This document shows positions 1-7,795 of a stretch of DNA of 64,000 nucleotides, piece by piece. Source of the stretch: Burkholderia sp. Ac-20365. Its GTDB lineage: Bacteria; Pseudomonadota; Gammaproteobacteria; Burkholderiales; Burkholderiaceae. The position numbers and the translations under genes were made by a program. Within the stretch, counting starts at the first letter, position 1. Each line of letters starts with the position of its first letter. The stretch spans positions 682,001 through 746,000 of the forward strand of contig NZ_JAAGPI010000001.1 in the NCBI RefSeq assembly GCF_017104715.1. The letters are read 5' to 3'. Below the pieces are notes generated by a model. It searched no databases. It was not told the origin of the DNA and was given only the letters and a program-made list of their open reading frames with translations.

Positions 1-1125
1 AGCGAGACGATCCGACGGCGCGTGGCGGCGCGCTTCAAGACGGGCTCCATCGATGCATTCGACCTGCTGGCCGCGATTGGCCGCGACTGCGTAGGCGCCT
101 TGCAGCTTCTGCCGGACGAAGCAAAGCCAGAAGGGATCGACAAGGTCGAGGGTATCGTCGTCGATGAAGAGGCGATCGAGCGGCACCTGCTCGAAGTCGT
201 CAGTCCGGACCGTTTCGCCGCAGCGAGGGATCCCGACGACGACTTCCGCATCTCGCTGGCCGGCGCGCAGGAGAAAGACGCTTTCCTGTGGTGGGACGGC
301 CAATGGATGAAGCCGCGCGGCACGACGCCGACCTCGCACATCTTCAAGCTGCCTATCGGCATGGTGGGCGGGCGCAAGGCCGATTTCAGCACGTCGGTCG
401 ACAACGAGTGGCTCTGCCTGCGGTTGTTCAAGGAGTACGGACTGCCCACGGCAGAGGCGCGCATCGAGACGTTTGGCTCGCAGCGGGTGCTTGTGGTCGA
501 ACGGTTCGACCGGGTGCTCTCGCGCAGTGGAAAGCAGTTGTTCCGGCTCGTGCAGGAGGATTTCTGCCAGGCAACGGGCACATCGCCGCTGATCAAATAC
601 GAGAACGAGGGCGGCCCTGGCCTCCAGAAGATGTTCACGCTATTGCAGCAGTCGCAGCAGGCGGCAGAGGACATGCGCACGCTGATGGCCGCGCAGATTC
701 TTTTCTGGCTGATGCGGGCGCCGGACGGTCACGCCAAGAACTTCAGCATCCAGCTGCTTGGCGGCGGCGCGGGACGCTTCAAACTGACGCCGATGTATGA
801 CGTGATGTCGGCCTATCCGGTGATCGGTGACGGGCCGAGTCAGTGGGCAGACCGGGAAATCAAGCTCGCGATGGCTCTGCTCGGGAAGAGCAAGCACTAT
901 CAGATGCATACGATCGAGCGCCGCCACTTCAACAGCACAGCCAGGAAGGTCGGCTATGGTGACAATGCCGAGCCGTTGATGCAGGAGATCATCGGCCGCA
1001 CGCCAGAGGTCGTGGAGAAAGTGCGCGCGGACCTGCCCGCAGGGTTCTCCGGGCAGGTGGCGGACAGGATACTGGGTGGTGTGCTGGCGGCGGCACGCGC
1101 GCTGGAGAGCATGCCTGCGGGGTAG
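1..1125 (+). CDS. hipA: HipA-family serine/threonine kinase, 5' end cut by window edge
   Basis: Probable toxin/kinase of a HipBA-type toxin-antitoxin module; HipA kinases phosphorylate targets such as glutamyl-tRNA synthetase (family knowledge). The frame is open to base 1, so the N-terminal subdomain is missing only because of the window edge; an internal GTG at 22 is not a convincing start. Visible kinase features are the Gly-rich segment SLAGAQEKDAF, the ERFDR strand, the catalytic-loop motif DGHAKNFS with its Asp codon at 724-726, and the metal-binding YDVMS. The catalytic residues look intact. The HipB antitoxin would lie upstream, outside the window. It ends 31 bp before a convergent gene and has no visible link to the secretion locus. 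Confidence 0.88.
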   Translation, partial: SETIRRRVAARFKTGSIDAFDLLAAIGRDCVGALQLLPDEAKPEGIDKVEGIVVDEEAIERHLLEVVSPDRFAAARDPDDDFRISLAGAQEKDAFLWWDGQWMKPRGTTPTSHIFKLPIGMVGGRKADFSTSVDNEWLCLRLFKEYGLPTAEARIETFGSQRVLVVERFDRVLSRSGKQLFRLVQEDFCQATGTSPLIKYENEGGPGLQKMFTLLQQSQQAAEDMRTLMAAQILFWLMRAPDGHAKNFSIQLLGGGAGRFKLTPMYDVMSAYPVIGDGPSQWADREIKLAMALLGKSKHYQMHTIERRHFNSTARKVGYGDNAEPLMQEIIGRTPEVVEKVRADLPAGFSGQVADRILGGVLAAARALESMPAG

Positions 1126-1155
1126 TGTGTCGAACCCCGCAAGGACTCGCTCCGC

Positions 1156-1569
1156 TCATTCCGCCAGAGATTCCTGGCCGGTCCTGAACGGCGCATCACG
1201 TACCACATCGCCCTGATAGAAGGCCGCAAAGCGTTCCAGTTGGCGGTGCGCATCGGCGGGATCGACGCCTTCGCTCAGTACGGCGCTGGAAAATCCCGTG
1301 CGTTCCATCTGGATCAGCTGATCCGCGAGCACGTCGCCTGTCGCGCGCAGATCGCCTTTGAAGCCAAGCCGTCGACGGATCAGATACGCCTGGCTGAACG
1401 CGCGGCCATCGGTGAAGTTCGGAAAGTTCAGTTCGACGCGATCCGCGTGAGCGATCGAATCGCTATGCGCGAACGGATCGGCGTCGTTATCGAGCGTGAC
1501 GACGTGCTCGACGGCATCGGCGGCGTGTTCGTTCAAAGCGAGAATACGGATACGCGATTGACCGTTCAT
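1156..1569 (-). CDS. DUF934 protein, sulfite-reduction accessory
   Basis: A 137-residue soluble protein of the DUF934 family, which in Betaproteobacteria is found next to assimilatory sulfite reductase and is presumed to help sulfite reduction. The exact role is not established. Its ATG overlaps the stop of the upstream reductase gene by 4 nt (ATGA), so the two are translationally coupled. Recognisable family features are the central DGRAFSQAYLIRRR segment, the GDVLADQL motif and the C-terminal YQGDV. The usual next genes of the pathway (cysH, cysD, cysN) do not follow. Instead a convergent hipA ends 31 bp away, so the sulfur cluster is split or ends here. Confidence 0.8.
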   Translation of the reverse strand: MNGQSRIRILALNEHAADAVEHVVTLDNDADPFAHSDSIAHADRVELNFPNFTDGRAFSQAYLIRRRLGFKGDLRATGDVLADQLIQMERTGFSSAVLSEGVDPADAHRQLERFAAFYQGDVVRDAPFRTGQESLAE

Positions 1570-3347
1570 GCCGACACCTCCAGCGGCGTGCGTGCCGCGT
1601 TGGCCGCTGTCTTGAACGGATCGAGCCCGATACGCCGGACCGTTTCGATGAAGCTCTCACGGCGCGATCCCGATGGCTTCCGATGCTCGACATACGTGCG
1701 CAATACGGCATCGATCACATCGGGCACTTCATGCGCGGAAAACGATGGCCCGATCACCTTGCCGGGCTGCGCGGCGCCGCTCGCGTGCGAGCCATCCGAT
1801 CCGCCGAGTGTCACCTGATACCACTCGGCGCCATCCTTGTCGACGCCGAGAATGCCGATATGCCCGCTATGGTGATGTCCGCACGAATTGATGCAGCCGC
1901 TGATGTGCAGATCGACTTCGCCGATGTCTTCAAGTTCGTCCATGTCCTGATAACGCTCGGTAATCGCTTCTGCAACCGGCAATGACCGCGCATTCGCCAG
2001 CGCGCAGAAGTCGCCGCCGGGGCAGGCGATCATGTCCGTCAGCAGATGCACATTTGCGCTCGCGAGTCCGACGCTGCGCGCCGCTTCCCACAGTGCGAGC
2101 AGATCGTCTTCATGCACCCAGGGCAACACGATGTTCTGCGTGTGCGTGACGCGTGCTTCGCCTGCTGAAAATCGATCGACGAGATCGGCGACACGATCGA
2201 GCTGATCGGCCGATGCATCGCCGGGCGCCTGCAGCAAGCGCTTGAACGACAGCGTGACCACGCGCAGCGACGGGTTCCGGTGTTGCGCGACATTGCGTTC
2301 CAGCCAGCGTGCGAATTGCGGATGCTGCGCGGATGCGTCGTCAATCGCCTTGCGTGCGTTCGTGTCCGAAGTCTTGTCAACAGAAGGCTGCACGAAATAC
2401 GCATTCACGCGTTCGAGTTCAGCGCGCGGAATCGTATGCGGCCCGCCGTCATGCTCGACGATCTGGCGAAACTCTTCTTCGACCTCGTCGATGTACTTCT
2501 GGCCTTCCGCCTTCACGAGTATCTTGATGCGCGCCTTGTACTTGTTGTCACGCCGCCCGTACTGGTTGTACACGCGCACCACGGCTTCGATGTAATTCAT
2601 GATGTGCTGCCATGGCAAAAACTCGCGCAGCACGGTGCCGATCACCGGCGTGCGTCCCATGCCGCCGCCCACGGTCACGCGAAAACCGAGTTCGCCGTTA
2701 TCGCCGTAGCGCAGCCGCAAGCCGACATCGTGCCAGTCGGTCGCGGCGCGGTCATCGGTCGCACCTGTGATCGCGATCTTGAACTTACGGGGCAAAAACG
2801 CGAACTCAGGATGCAGCGTAGTCCACTGCCGCATGATTTCCGCGAAGGGCCGCGGGTCGGCGATCTCGTCGGGTGCAACGCCCGCGCGCTCATCGCAGGA
2901 AATATTGCGGATGCAGTTACCGCTCGTCTGGATGCCGTGCATGTTGACGGTCGCGAGCAGGTCCATCACGTCGGCGGCTTTCGACAGCGGAATCCAGTTG
3001 AACTGCACGTTGGTGCGCGTCGTGAAGTGTGCGTGATGAGTCGGCAGACGAACGGTGCCGAGCTTGCGCTGCGCGTCGAGCGCACGGCGATACACGTCGG
3101 CTTCGGGCGCGTCGTATTCGCGCGCCACGCGCCCAAGCACGCGAAGCTGCGCGCTCGACAATTCACCATAAGGCACGGCCACGCGCAGCATCGGCGCATG
3201 CCGCTGCACGTACCAGCCGTTCTGCAACCGCAAAGGACGAAAGGCATCCTCGCTCAATCTGCCGTCCTGCCATCGTTCAATCTGGTCGCGGAACTGCGCG
3301 GCGCGATTGAGCAGAAAAGCTTTGTCAAACTCGTTGTACTGATACAT
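1566..3347 (-). CDS. cysI: nitrite/sulfite reductase hemoprotein (CysI-like)
   Basis: Assimilatory siroheme/[4Fe-4S] reductase of 593 residues, most likely reducing sulfite to sulfide for cysteine synthesis given the DUF934 partner; nitrite reduction cannot be excluded. Two ferredoxin-like half-domains are visible. The siroheme/cluster-binding cysteines lie in the segment CINSCGHHHSGHIG near the C-terminus, preceded by CPGGDFC. An earlier in-frame start at 3482 would add 45 Arg-rich residues unlike the family; the ATG at 3345-3347 (MYQYNEFDKAF) matches the usual N-terminus and is chosen. The gene overlaps the DUF934 gene downstream. It lies just beyond the terminator of the secretion locus and is an ordinary housekeeping neighbour. 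Confidence 0.9.
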   Translation of the reverse strand: MYQYNEFDKAFLLNRAAQFRDQIERWQDGRLSEDAFRPLRLQNGWYVQRHAPMLRVAVPYGELSSAQLRVLGRVAREYDAPEADVYRRALDAQRKLGTVRLPTHHAHFTTRTNVQFNWIPLSKAADVMDLLATVNMHGIQTSGNCIRNISCDERAGVAPDEIADPRPFAEIMRQWTTLHPEFAFLPRKFKIAITGATDDRAATDWHDVGLRLRYGDNGELGFRVTVGGGMGRTPVIGTVLREFLPWQHIMNYIEAVVRVYNQYGRRDNKYKARIKILVKAEGQKYIDEVEEEFRQIVEHDGGPHTIPRAELERVNAYFVQPSVDKTSDTNARKAIDDASAQHPQFARWLERNVAQHRNPSLRVVTLSFKRLLQAPGDASADQLDRVADLVDRFSAGEARVTHTQNIVLPWVHEDDLLALWEAARSVGLASANVHLLTDMIACPGGDFCALANARSLPVAEAITERYQDMDELEDIGEVDLHISGCINSCGHHHSGHIGILGVDKDGAEWYQVTLGGSDGSHASGAAQPGKVIGPSFSAHEVPDVIDAVLRTYVEHRKPSGSRRESFIETVRRIGLDPFKTAANAARTPLEVSA

Positions 3348-3516
3348 GGCTAACCTGAAGGGCGGCGAACGCATGATGTGGGACGTTCGCCTTGAGACGC
3401 GTAACGACGGCCGATTCGAGCGGCGAATCGTTCCGGCGGGGACATGTCGGTCGAATCTACTGGCGCGCGCATCGGCCGACAAGACGCAGATGACGCGAAA
3501 ACGACCGCAGCAGATG

Positions 3517-3554
3517 AGAAAACCGGGCAGCGCGCATCAAGCGCGGTGCCCGGT
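3517..3554 (-). terminator. Rho-independent terminator of the sctU-to-MEKHLA arm
   Basis: Read on the minus strand, the arms ACCGGGCA and TGCCCGGT (3547-3554 and 3522-3529) enclose a second CGCGC/GCGCG stem with a 5-nt loop. The hairpin is followed by TTTTCTC. It lies about 40 nt after the MEKHLA stop codon and before cysI, so it closes the long minus-strand secretion transcript. Confidence 0.7.
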
Positions 3555-3592
3555 CGAAGAGAAGAGGGAGAGGTGGGGCGGCGACTGAACGC

Positions 3593-4117
3593 TTATTCGG
3601 ACAGCGCAGTGGTGTGCGGAATCATCGCGGCCTGGCCATGCAGCTTGCCGTTCTCATCGAAAAGCTGCCACACGGTCGCGCGTTCAATCCAGAAACGGCG
3701 GCCCGTCTTTGCGATACGCACGCCGCGATAGCCGCTGACGAAGCCATCGCGCGTCACCTGTTCGAGAAAGGCCTGACGCTCGCTGCGCTCGGGCGCTTCG
3801 GCGGAAAGACGCGACGGGAGCGCAGTCAGTTCGTCCCAGTCGTAGCCGAACAGCGTTTGCGCGCGGCAGTTGCCGTAGACGAACACCGGGTCTTGCGCGG
3901 TATTGTGCGCGAGCAGCCCGAACGGCGCGTCGTGATAGAGCCACGCAGCGGCATCTTCGGCGCGCTCGTGATTCGGCACGAGTTCCGTGCCCAGCAGACG
4001 CGCATAACTGCCCGTGAGCAGGTTGAAATAATTCAGGTCGGTTCGCAGATCCATCGGTTGAAATCGTCCATGCAGAGTCGACGGATATTCTAGCGTGACG
4101 TCGATTTTCGTGAACAT
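3593..4117 (-). CDS. MEKHLA-domain (PAS-like) protein
   Basis: A 174-residue cytosolic protein matching the MEKHLA family, a PAS-like fold of unknown ligand. Features that support this are the N-terminal helix (LNYFNLLTGSYARLLG), the central PVFVYGNCRAQTLFGYDWDEL typical of PAS sensors, and a C-terminal strand region RRFWIERATVWQLFD. The ATG at 4117 is 1 nt after the hpaB-like stop, which implies translational coupling. An internal ATG at 4054 (MDLRTDLNYF) starts at the conserved part and is an alternative. The intrinsic terminator lies just after it, so the gene appears to be the last member of the secretion operon. Whether it works with the T3SS or is a passenger is unknown. Confidence 0.72.
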   Translation of the reverse strand: MFTKIDVTLEYPSTLHGRFQPMDLRTDLNYFNLLTGSYARLLGTELVPNHERAEDAAAWLYHDAPFGLLAHNTAQDPVFVYGNCRAQTLFGYDWDELTALPSRLSAEAPERSERQAFLEQVTRDGFVSGYRGVRIAKTGRRFWIERATVWQLFDENGKLHGQAAMIPHTTALSE

Positions 4118-4118
4118 G

Positions 4119-4574
4119 TCACGCCCGGATCCACGAAAAGTTGCCCGACATCACAGCTTCGAAACGCTCGTCGCTTGCTTCGAGAATGCTCTGTTTCCAG
4201 TACGTGCCGTGTTCCGAATAATGGGCGAGCAGGTCGGCGAGCGTTTCGCCCGAAGGCGCATCGTTGAACGGCACGCGCACGAGCAACACGACGTTGCCGT
4301 AGTCGGCGTCGAGCCCGAGTTGCGCCTGGTCCTGCGCATACACGAGCAGGTTCGCTTCGAGCATCAACCGGTAGACGGTCGTAATGCGTCCCGCTGTCAC
4401 CGCGCCGAAATCAAAGCTCAGATAAAGCGCGTCCGGATCTTCCTCGAAGCAGTCGAGCCGCACATCGAGGCCGCCCACTTCGATTGAATGCGTCTGCAGC
4501 ACGTGCTCGACGTCGGGCAAGCCGACGGCTTCGCACAGCGATGTGACGAGGTCTGTGTAACGGTCTTCACTCAC
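4119..4574 (-). CDS. hpaB: CesT-family type III secretion chaperone (HpaB-like)
   Basis: Small acidic chaperone of 151 residues. In Xanthomonas and Ralstonia HpaB is the general class IB chaperone that binds effectors and escorts them to the SctN ATPase. The CesT-like alternating alpha/beta pattern is visible: N-terminal helix LVTSLCEAVGL, the strand DVRLDCFEE, and the central YGNVVLLVRVPF, followed by a long C-terminal helix. Low pI and size fit. Its position after the sctD/hrpD6/pilin-like genes is the same as in the Xanthomonas hrpD region. A weak hairpin between it and the pilin-like gene may lower its expression. The specific name HpaB rests on synteny, so family confidence is higher than the name. 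Confidence 0.78.
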   Translation of the reverse strand: MSEDRYTDLVTSLCEAVGLPDVEHVLQTHSIEVGGLDVRLDCFEEDPDALYLSFDFGAVTAGRITTVYRLMLEANLLVYAQDQAQLGLDADYGNVVLLVRVPFNDAPSGETLADLLAHYSEHGTYWKQSILEASDERFEAVMSGNFSWIRA

Positions 4575-4620
4575 GGTGCGAATACATGTTCATACAGGGA
4601 AGAATTGCTTGAGACAGATA

Positions 4621-4646
4621 AGCTGGCCGCCGCGCGGACGGCCAGC
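4621..4646 (-). terminator. attenuator-like hairpin between the pilin-like gene and hpaB
   Basis: Perfect 8-bp inverted repeat GCTGGCCG/CGGCCAGC (4622-4629 and 4639-4646) with a 9-nt loop, only about 10 nt after the pilin-like stop codon on the minus strand. The tail is weak (TTATCTG), so partial termination or 3'-end stabilisation is more likely than full termination. Confidence 0.45.
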
Positions 4647-4655
4647 CCACGCGCA

Positions 4656-4877
4656 TTACGATGCCTGCGCGGCCTTCTGGATGCTCGACGCACCCGACTT
4701 CATCGCTTCGCCGAGTGCCTGCAGCAGGCTCGCATTCGATTGCGCCTGCGCGATTTCGAGCTGCTGCTGCGCGTTGTTGTTGATCGTCGCCTCTGCGCTT
4801 TGCGTTGCGCTGCTCGAGTTGACGCCGTTCGTGATGCCGCTCAACGCGGAGGTTGCTGCTGTTGCGATACCGGGCAT
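4656..4877 (-). CDS. small Ala/Ser/Gln-rich T3SS protein, HrpE-position (pilin/needle candidate)
   Basis: A 73-residue protein without cysteines, tryptophan or aromatic residues, rich in Ala, Ser and Gln and predicted mostly helical after a Ser-rich stretch. It sits where Xanthomonas encodes the Hrp pilin HrpE (after hrpD6, before hpaB), and small helical composition suits an extracellular T3SS filament subunit. I do not recognise the sequence itself. The longer frame from 4916 is rejected: the ATG at 4875-4877 has an excellent ribosome binding site (AGGAG, 5-6 nt upstream), whereas the upstream start has none. An inverted repeat follows the stop codon, as is common after highly expressed pilin genes. 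Confidence 0.6.
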   Translation of the reverse strand: MPGIATAATSALSGITNGVNSSSATQSAEATINNNAQQQLEIAQAQSNASLLQALGEAMKSGASSIQKAAQAS

Positions 4878-4955
4878 GTTGCTCTCCTGGAAGATTCCGG
4901 CGGACGGCATGTCCAACCGGTGGTTGAAAAACTTCGATGCGATGCGATGCGCGCT

Positions 4956-5204
4956 TCAGCCGCGCAACGCGTCCTCACGCAATTGCCCGACGATGCGGCT
5001 CGCGGCGATGAGCCCGCGATAGATGCGGGCGCGTGCGTCGCGGTCGGCGGCGGTGCCGTCGGCGGCGTGGTTCAGCTGCTCGGCGCTTTCTTCGAGTGCC
5101 TTGCGCAACCCGGCGACGCGTGTATCGGCGTCGGCGGCTGTCACGACGTTCTGCAACTCCATGAAGTGCTGCGCGTGGCGTTCAATGGCTTCGTACATGG
5201 TCAT
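4956..5204 (-). CDS. HrpD6-like small T3SS protein
   Basis: An 82-residue, largely helical cytosolic protein (MTMYEAIERHAQHF...). Its ATG overlaps the sctD stop as ATGA, so it is co-translated with the inner-ring subunit. Size and position (sctD-X-pilin) match Xanthomonas HrpD6, which is needed for secretion and influences hrp gene expression (family knowledge). A much longer frame upstream is a shadow of sctD and is discarded. Residues 5-30 and 55-80 look like two amphipathic helices, similar to small T3SS co-chaperones of the YscE class. The name therefore rests on synteny, not on a sequence match I can confirm. Confidence 0.6.
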   Translation of the reverse strand: MTMYEAIERHAQHFMELQNVVTAADADTRVAGLRKALEESAEQLNHAADGTAADRDARARIYRGLIAASRIVGQLREDALRG

Positions 5205-6403
5205 CTCCGTAACGTGTCGGCCGTCTGCACGACGGACGTCTGGGGTGGGTCGAGCACATGCCGTGCGGCGGCCGGCCCGGTGAACTGACTGGCGCTCGAC
5301 GCGGGTGTGGCCGCATCGCTTGCGGGTTGCGATGAGGCGGCTGCGTCGCTGGCCGCTGCGGGCATGCTCGCATTCGTCTCGTTGTCGAGAATGAAGATGT
5401 GCTTCACGCCATCGGGCGTTTGCGCATAGCGCACGGTATCCGACGACACGATCGCGATGTAGCTCGCGCCCGCTGGCGCATCGGCCTGTTCGGCGCCCGT
5501 CGCATCGATGCGGATGTCCTTCACGTTCGCGGGCAGATCGGGGCGGATACGCTTCACGCCTTGCTGTAACGCGTCCATGTCGACATCCTTGCCCGCAATC
5601 GCAAACACGCCACCGCCGTCGTAACGCACGCTGATTCCGGCGACAGGCAGGCTCTCGCCGATACTGCGCCGGATGACTTCCGCGATGCCGTACTGCGCCT
5701 GCACGCGCGGCGCGGTGATCGCGGCAAGGAGGCGCCGCGCGGCGAGATTCTCCGATTCGTTGGCGACGAGGCCGCGCACCAGCACACCGCCATGTCCATC
5801 GAGCGACGCGCGCAACTCGTTCAGATGCGCCGCCGCGAACTCGCGGTTGACGTTTTCCATCGCGGCGACGTCGTTGGGCAGCATCGATGCCTTGGCGCGC
5901 GTCGTCATCGACAGCGCGCTGACGCAGGCGATCACAACCAGCGCGACACAGGCCGCGCCAAGCGCGACAAACGTGCGGCGGCGCGAACGCTGCTGATTGC
6001 GCGCGGTGTCGTCGGGCTGGCCGGGCTTGAGCAGCGTGGACAGCAGCGCGAGGTCGCTGGGCCATTCCACATCGTCCGGACCGATGCAGATCACGCTCTG
6101 ATCGAACTGCATCGGCAGGAAGTCGAGCATGAAAACAGGCGCAGTGTCTTCGACGCCTTCATCCGATGCTTCTTGCGTTTCATCGGGCGTGGCTTCGTCG
6201 CTTGCTGCGGTGCCGGGTTCTTGCGCCGCGAGACGCCGCACGGTCACGACATCGCTGTCGCCGACTTCGACGATCGCGGACGGTCCCGTCCAGTCGGTGA
6301 TGCGAATGTCGGCGTCGTCGTCCGCGTCGATCCGGTGGGAACCGTGACCGAGCGGGGCGGTCGCGCCAGCATGAATACCCGTCAGGATGCGCAGTTGTTT
6401 CAT
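5201..6403 (-). CDS. sctD: T3SS inner-membrane ring subunit SctD
   Basis: A 400-residue single-pass inner-membrane protein forming the outer of the two inner-membrane rings with SctJ. Residues about 1-110 form a cytoplasmic FHA-like domain (MKQLRILTGIHAGATAPLG start). A charged linker leads to a transmembrane helix near 147-165 (FVALGAACVALVVIACV), followed by periplasmic BON/ring-building domains and an Ala/Ser-rich tail. It corresponds to HrpD5 of Xanthomonas. It has its own PIP-box promoter 106 nt upstream, between it and hpaA. Its stop overlaps the start of the hrpD6-like gene. It is somewhat longer than the Xanthomonas protein, with extra acidic residues before the membrane helix. Confidence 0.85.
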   Translation of the reverse strand: MKQLRILTGIHAGATAPLGHGSHRIDADDDADIRITDWTGPSAIVEVGDSDVVTVRRLAAQEPGTAASDEATPDETQEASDEGVEDTAPVFMLDFLPMQFDQSVICIGPDDVEWPSDLALLSTLLKPGQPDDTARNQQRSRRRTFVALGAACVALVVIACVSALSMTTRAKASMLPNDVAAMENVNREFAAAHLNELRASLDGHGGVLVRGLVANESENLAARRLLAAITAPRVQAQYGIAEVIRRSIGESLPVAGISVRYDGGGVFAIAGKDVDMDALQQGVKRIRPDLPANVKDIRIDATGAEQADAPAGASYIAIVSSDTVRYAQTPDGVKHIFILDNETNASMPAAASDAAASSQPASDAATPASSASQFTGPAAARHVLDPPQTSVVQTADTLRR

Positions 6404-6471
6404 GAGTTCGGTCGGTCAGGCTTGGAAGCGGGTGCAACCGCCAGGCTGTCACGTTTCCTTCGATGAGTCGC

Positions 6472-6533
6472 AGATTAATGGACGCATGGACCGCGACACG
6501 CAACGTTTGCGAAGGCAAACGTGCGAACGCGAA
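6472..6533 (-). promoter_or_regulatory. PIP-box promoter of sctD, box inside a perfect hairpin
   Basis: Minus strand: TTCGC-N15-TTCGC (6533-6509), then exactly 31 nt, then the -10 hexamer TAATCT (6477-6472). This is a perfect match to the PIP box recognised by HrpX/HrpB-type AraC activators. The proximal half-site lies in a perfect palindrome, ACGTTTGC-4 nt-GCAAACGT at 6503-6522. Confidence 0.85.
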
Positions 6534-6539
6534 GCGACT

Positions 6540-7505
6540 TTAGCGAGCGGGCGCAGCGGAGTGCGGCTGGTCCGCTGCCTCAATCGCACGTGTGCTGCGC
6601 GCGCGGGCGGTGCCGTCGAGTACTGCGTTGGCGCACGCAGCGCGTGCTTCGCGGCGTGCGAGCATCGGGCTGCCCGCGACGAGCGCGAGCAATGGCGCAA
6701 GGACGTTGCGCGTTGCATTCGATGTGCTCAGCAGTGCCGCCGCCGCCGCGGGCTTGAGCGTTGCATCGCCGGTCTGCTGACGCCCGGCCGCAGCTCGCGC
6801 GGTCGCGTCCATCAGCGACTGACGAACCTGAGCCAGCGATGCGAGCGGCAATGCGCCTTCGCGTTGCCGCAATGCACGCAGTTGGGCGAGCGCATCGTGC
6901 AGAGGTCGGCCGTTTTTGAGCAAGGCATCGCACCAGGCATTGGCCAGCGCTTCGCGACGAGGCGCGCCCGTCAACGTGAGCGCATGCGCCGCGAATTCTG
7001 GCGCGACAGCCGTGGCGCGATGTCCGCCGTCCACACCATCGAGCATCAGTTCGTCTTCGCGGGCGCTGTCTTTGCGCTGCTGCTGTCGTTGCTGCTGTTC
7101 GTCCTGCTGCTGGCCGCCGCCGCGCGAGCCGCCGTTACCGCCGTCGCGCGTCACGCGCAGTGGCGTATTGCGTTGCCGGTCGGTGCCGCGGGTATTTTGT
7201 GAAGCTCGGGCGCCAGCGCCCGAACGTGTCGTAGTCGGGCGCCTTGTTGCCGCGAAACGCGTCGTAGCCGCTTTGCCCTGACGCTTTTTCGCCAGCGCCT
7301 TCGCAAGACGCCGCGCGTTGGCCGAGCGAGCCTGCCCCTGCAGATGCGCGTGATGCGCATGCGCGAAGCGGACGTTGTTGCGCAACGATGCCGCGAAGCG
7401 CGCGCGCGTCTGTTGATGTGCCGGTTCGGTCGTGCCGCGTTGCGTCTGTGCGGCAGCATCGGCCGATGAAGCGCCCGCAGTGGGACGCGAATGGATCGGG
7501 TTCAT
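6540..7505 (-). CDS. hpaA: HpaA-like T3SS control protein
   Basis: A 321-residue, strongly basic protein between sctS and sctD, exactly where Xanthomonas has hpaA, a secreted protein that binds HpaB and controls the switch to effector secretion. The N-terminal half is low-complexity and rich in Ala, Arg, Thr and Gln, with a poly-Gln/Arg tract near residues 137-155. The C-terminal half (about 165-260) is helical with a conserved-looking block APRREALANAWCDALL. A very long upstream frame is a shadow of sctR/sctS. The ATG at 7503-7505 overlaps the sctS stop (ATGA) and is the real start. The name rests on synteny and composition. Confidence 0.66.
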   Translation of the reverse strand: MNPIHSRPTAGASSADAAAQTQRGTTEPAHQQTRARFAASLRNNVRFAHAHHAHLQGQARSANARRLAKALAKKRQGKAATTRFAATRRPTTTRSGAGARASQNTRGTDRQRNTPLRVTRDGGNGGSRGGGQQQDEQQQRQQQRKDSAREDELMLDGVDGGHRATAVAPEFAAHALTLTGAPRREALANAWCDALLKNGRPLHDALAQLRALRQREGALPLASLAQVRQSLMDATARAAAGRQQTGDATLKPAAAAALLSTSNATRNVLAPLLALVAGSPMLARREARAACANAVLDGTARARSTRAIEAADQPHSAAPAR

Positions 7506-7765
7506 CGCGTGACGGCCGTGAGCAGCAACTGGTTCGCAAAGCGCAGGATCGCCGACGCACCCAGCGGCGCCACGACGACGAGCGCCACCACGACGGCAAT
7601 CAGCTTGATGCCGAACGACAGCGTCTGATCCTGCAGCGACGTGATCGCCTGCAGGAACGACACCAGCAGGCCGACGCCGGCCGCGACGACGACCACGGGC
7701 AGCGACACGTACAGGCACAGCAGCAGCCCTTGTGTCGCGAGTCCGACGAGCGTATCGATAGTCAT
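7502..7765 (-). CDS. sctS: T3SS export apparatus protein SctS
   Basis: FliQ/HrcS-family protein of 87 residues, one of the three proteins (SctR5-SctS4-SctT1) that build the export gate. Two transmembrane helices are evident, about residues 14-38 and 50-72, joined by the conserved loop QAITSLQDQTLSF. Length is typical for the family. It follows sctR after 30 nt and its stop overlaps the hpaA-like start, so it is in the middle of the minus-strand operon. Confidence 0.95.
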   Translation of the reverse strand: MTIDTLVGLATQGLLLCLYVSLPVVVVAAGVGLLVSFLQAITSLQDQTLSFGIKLIAVVVALVVVAPLGASAILRFANQLLLTAVTR

Positions 7766-7795
7766 GGCAAATCCGTAATTGAAGAGACGCGACGC

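Noticed and set aside
3348..3482. An N-terminal extension of the sulfite reductase to 3482.
   Set aside because: The extra 45 residues are Arg/Ser-rich and absent from the family; MYQYNEFDKAF at 3347 is the expected start.
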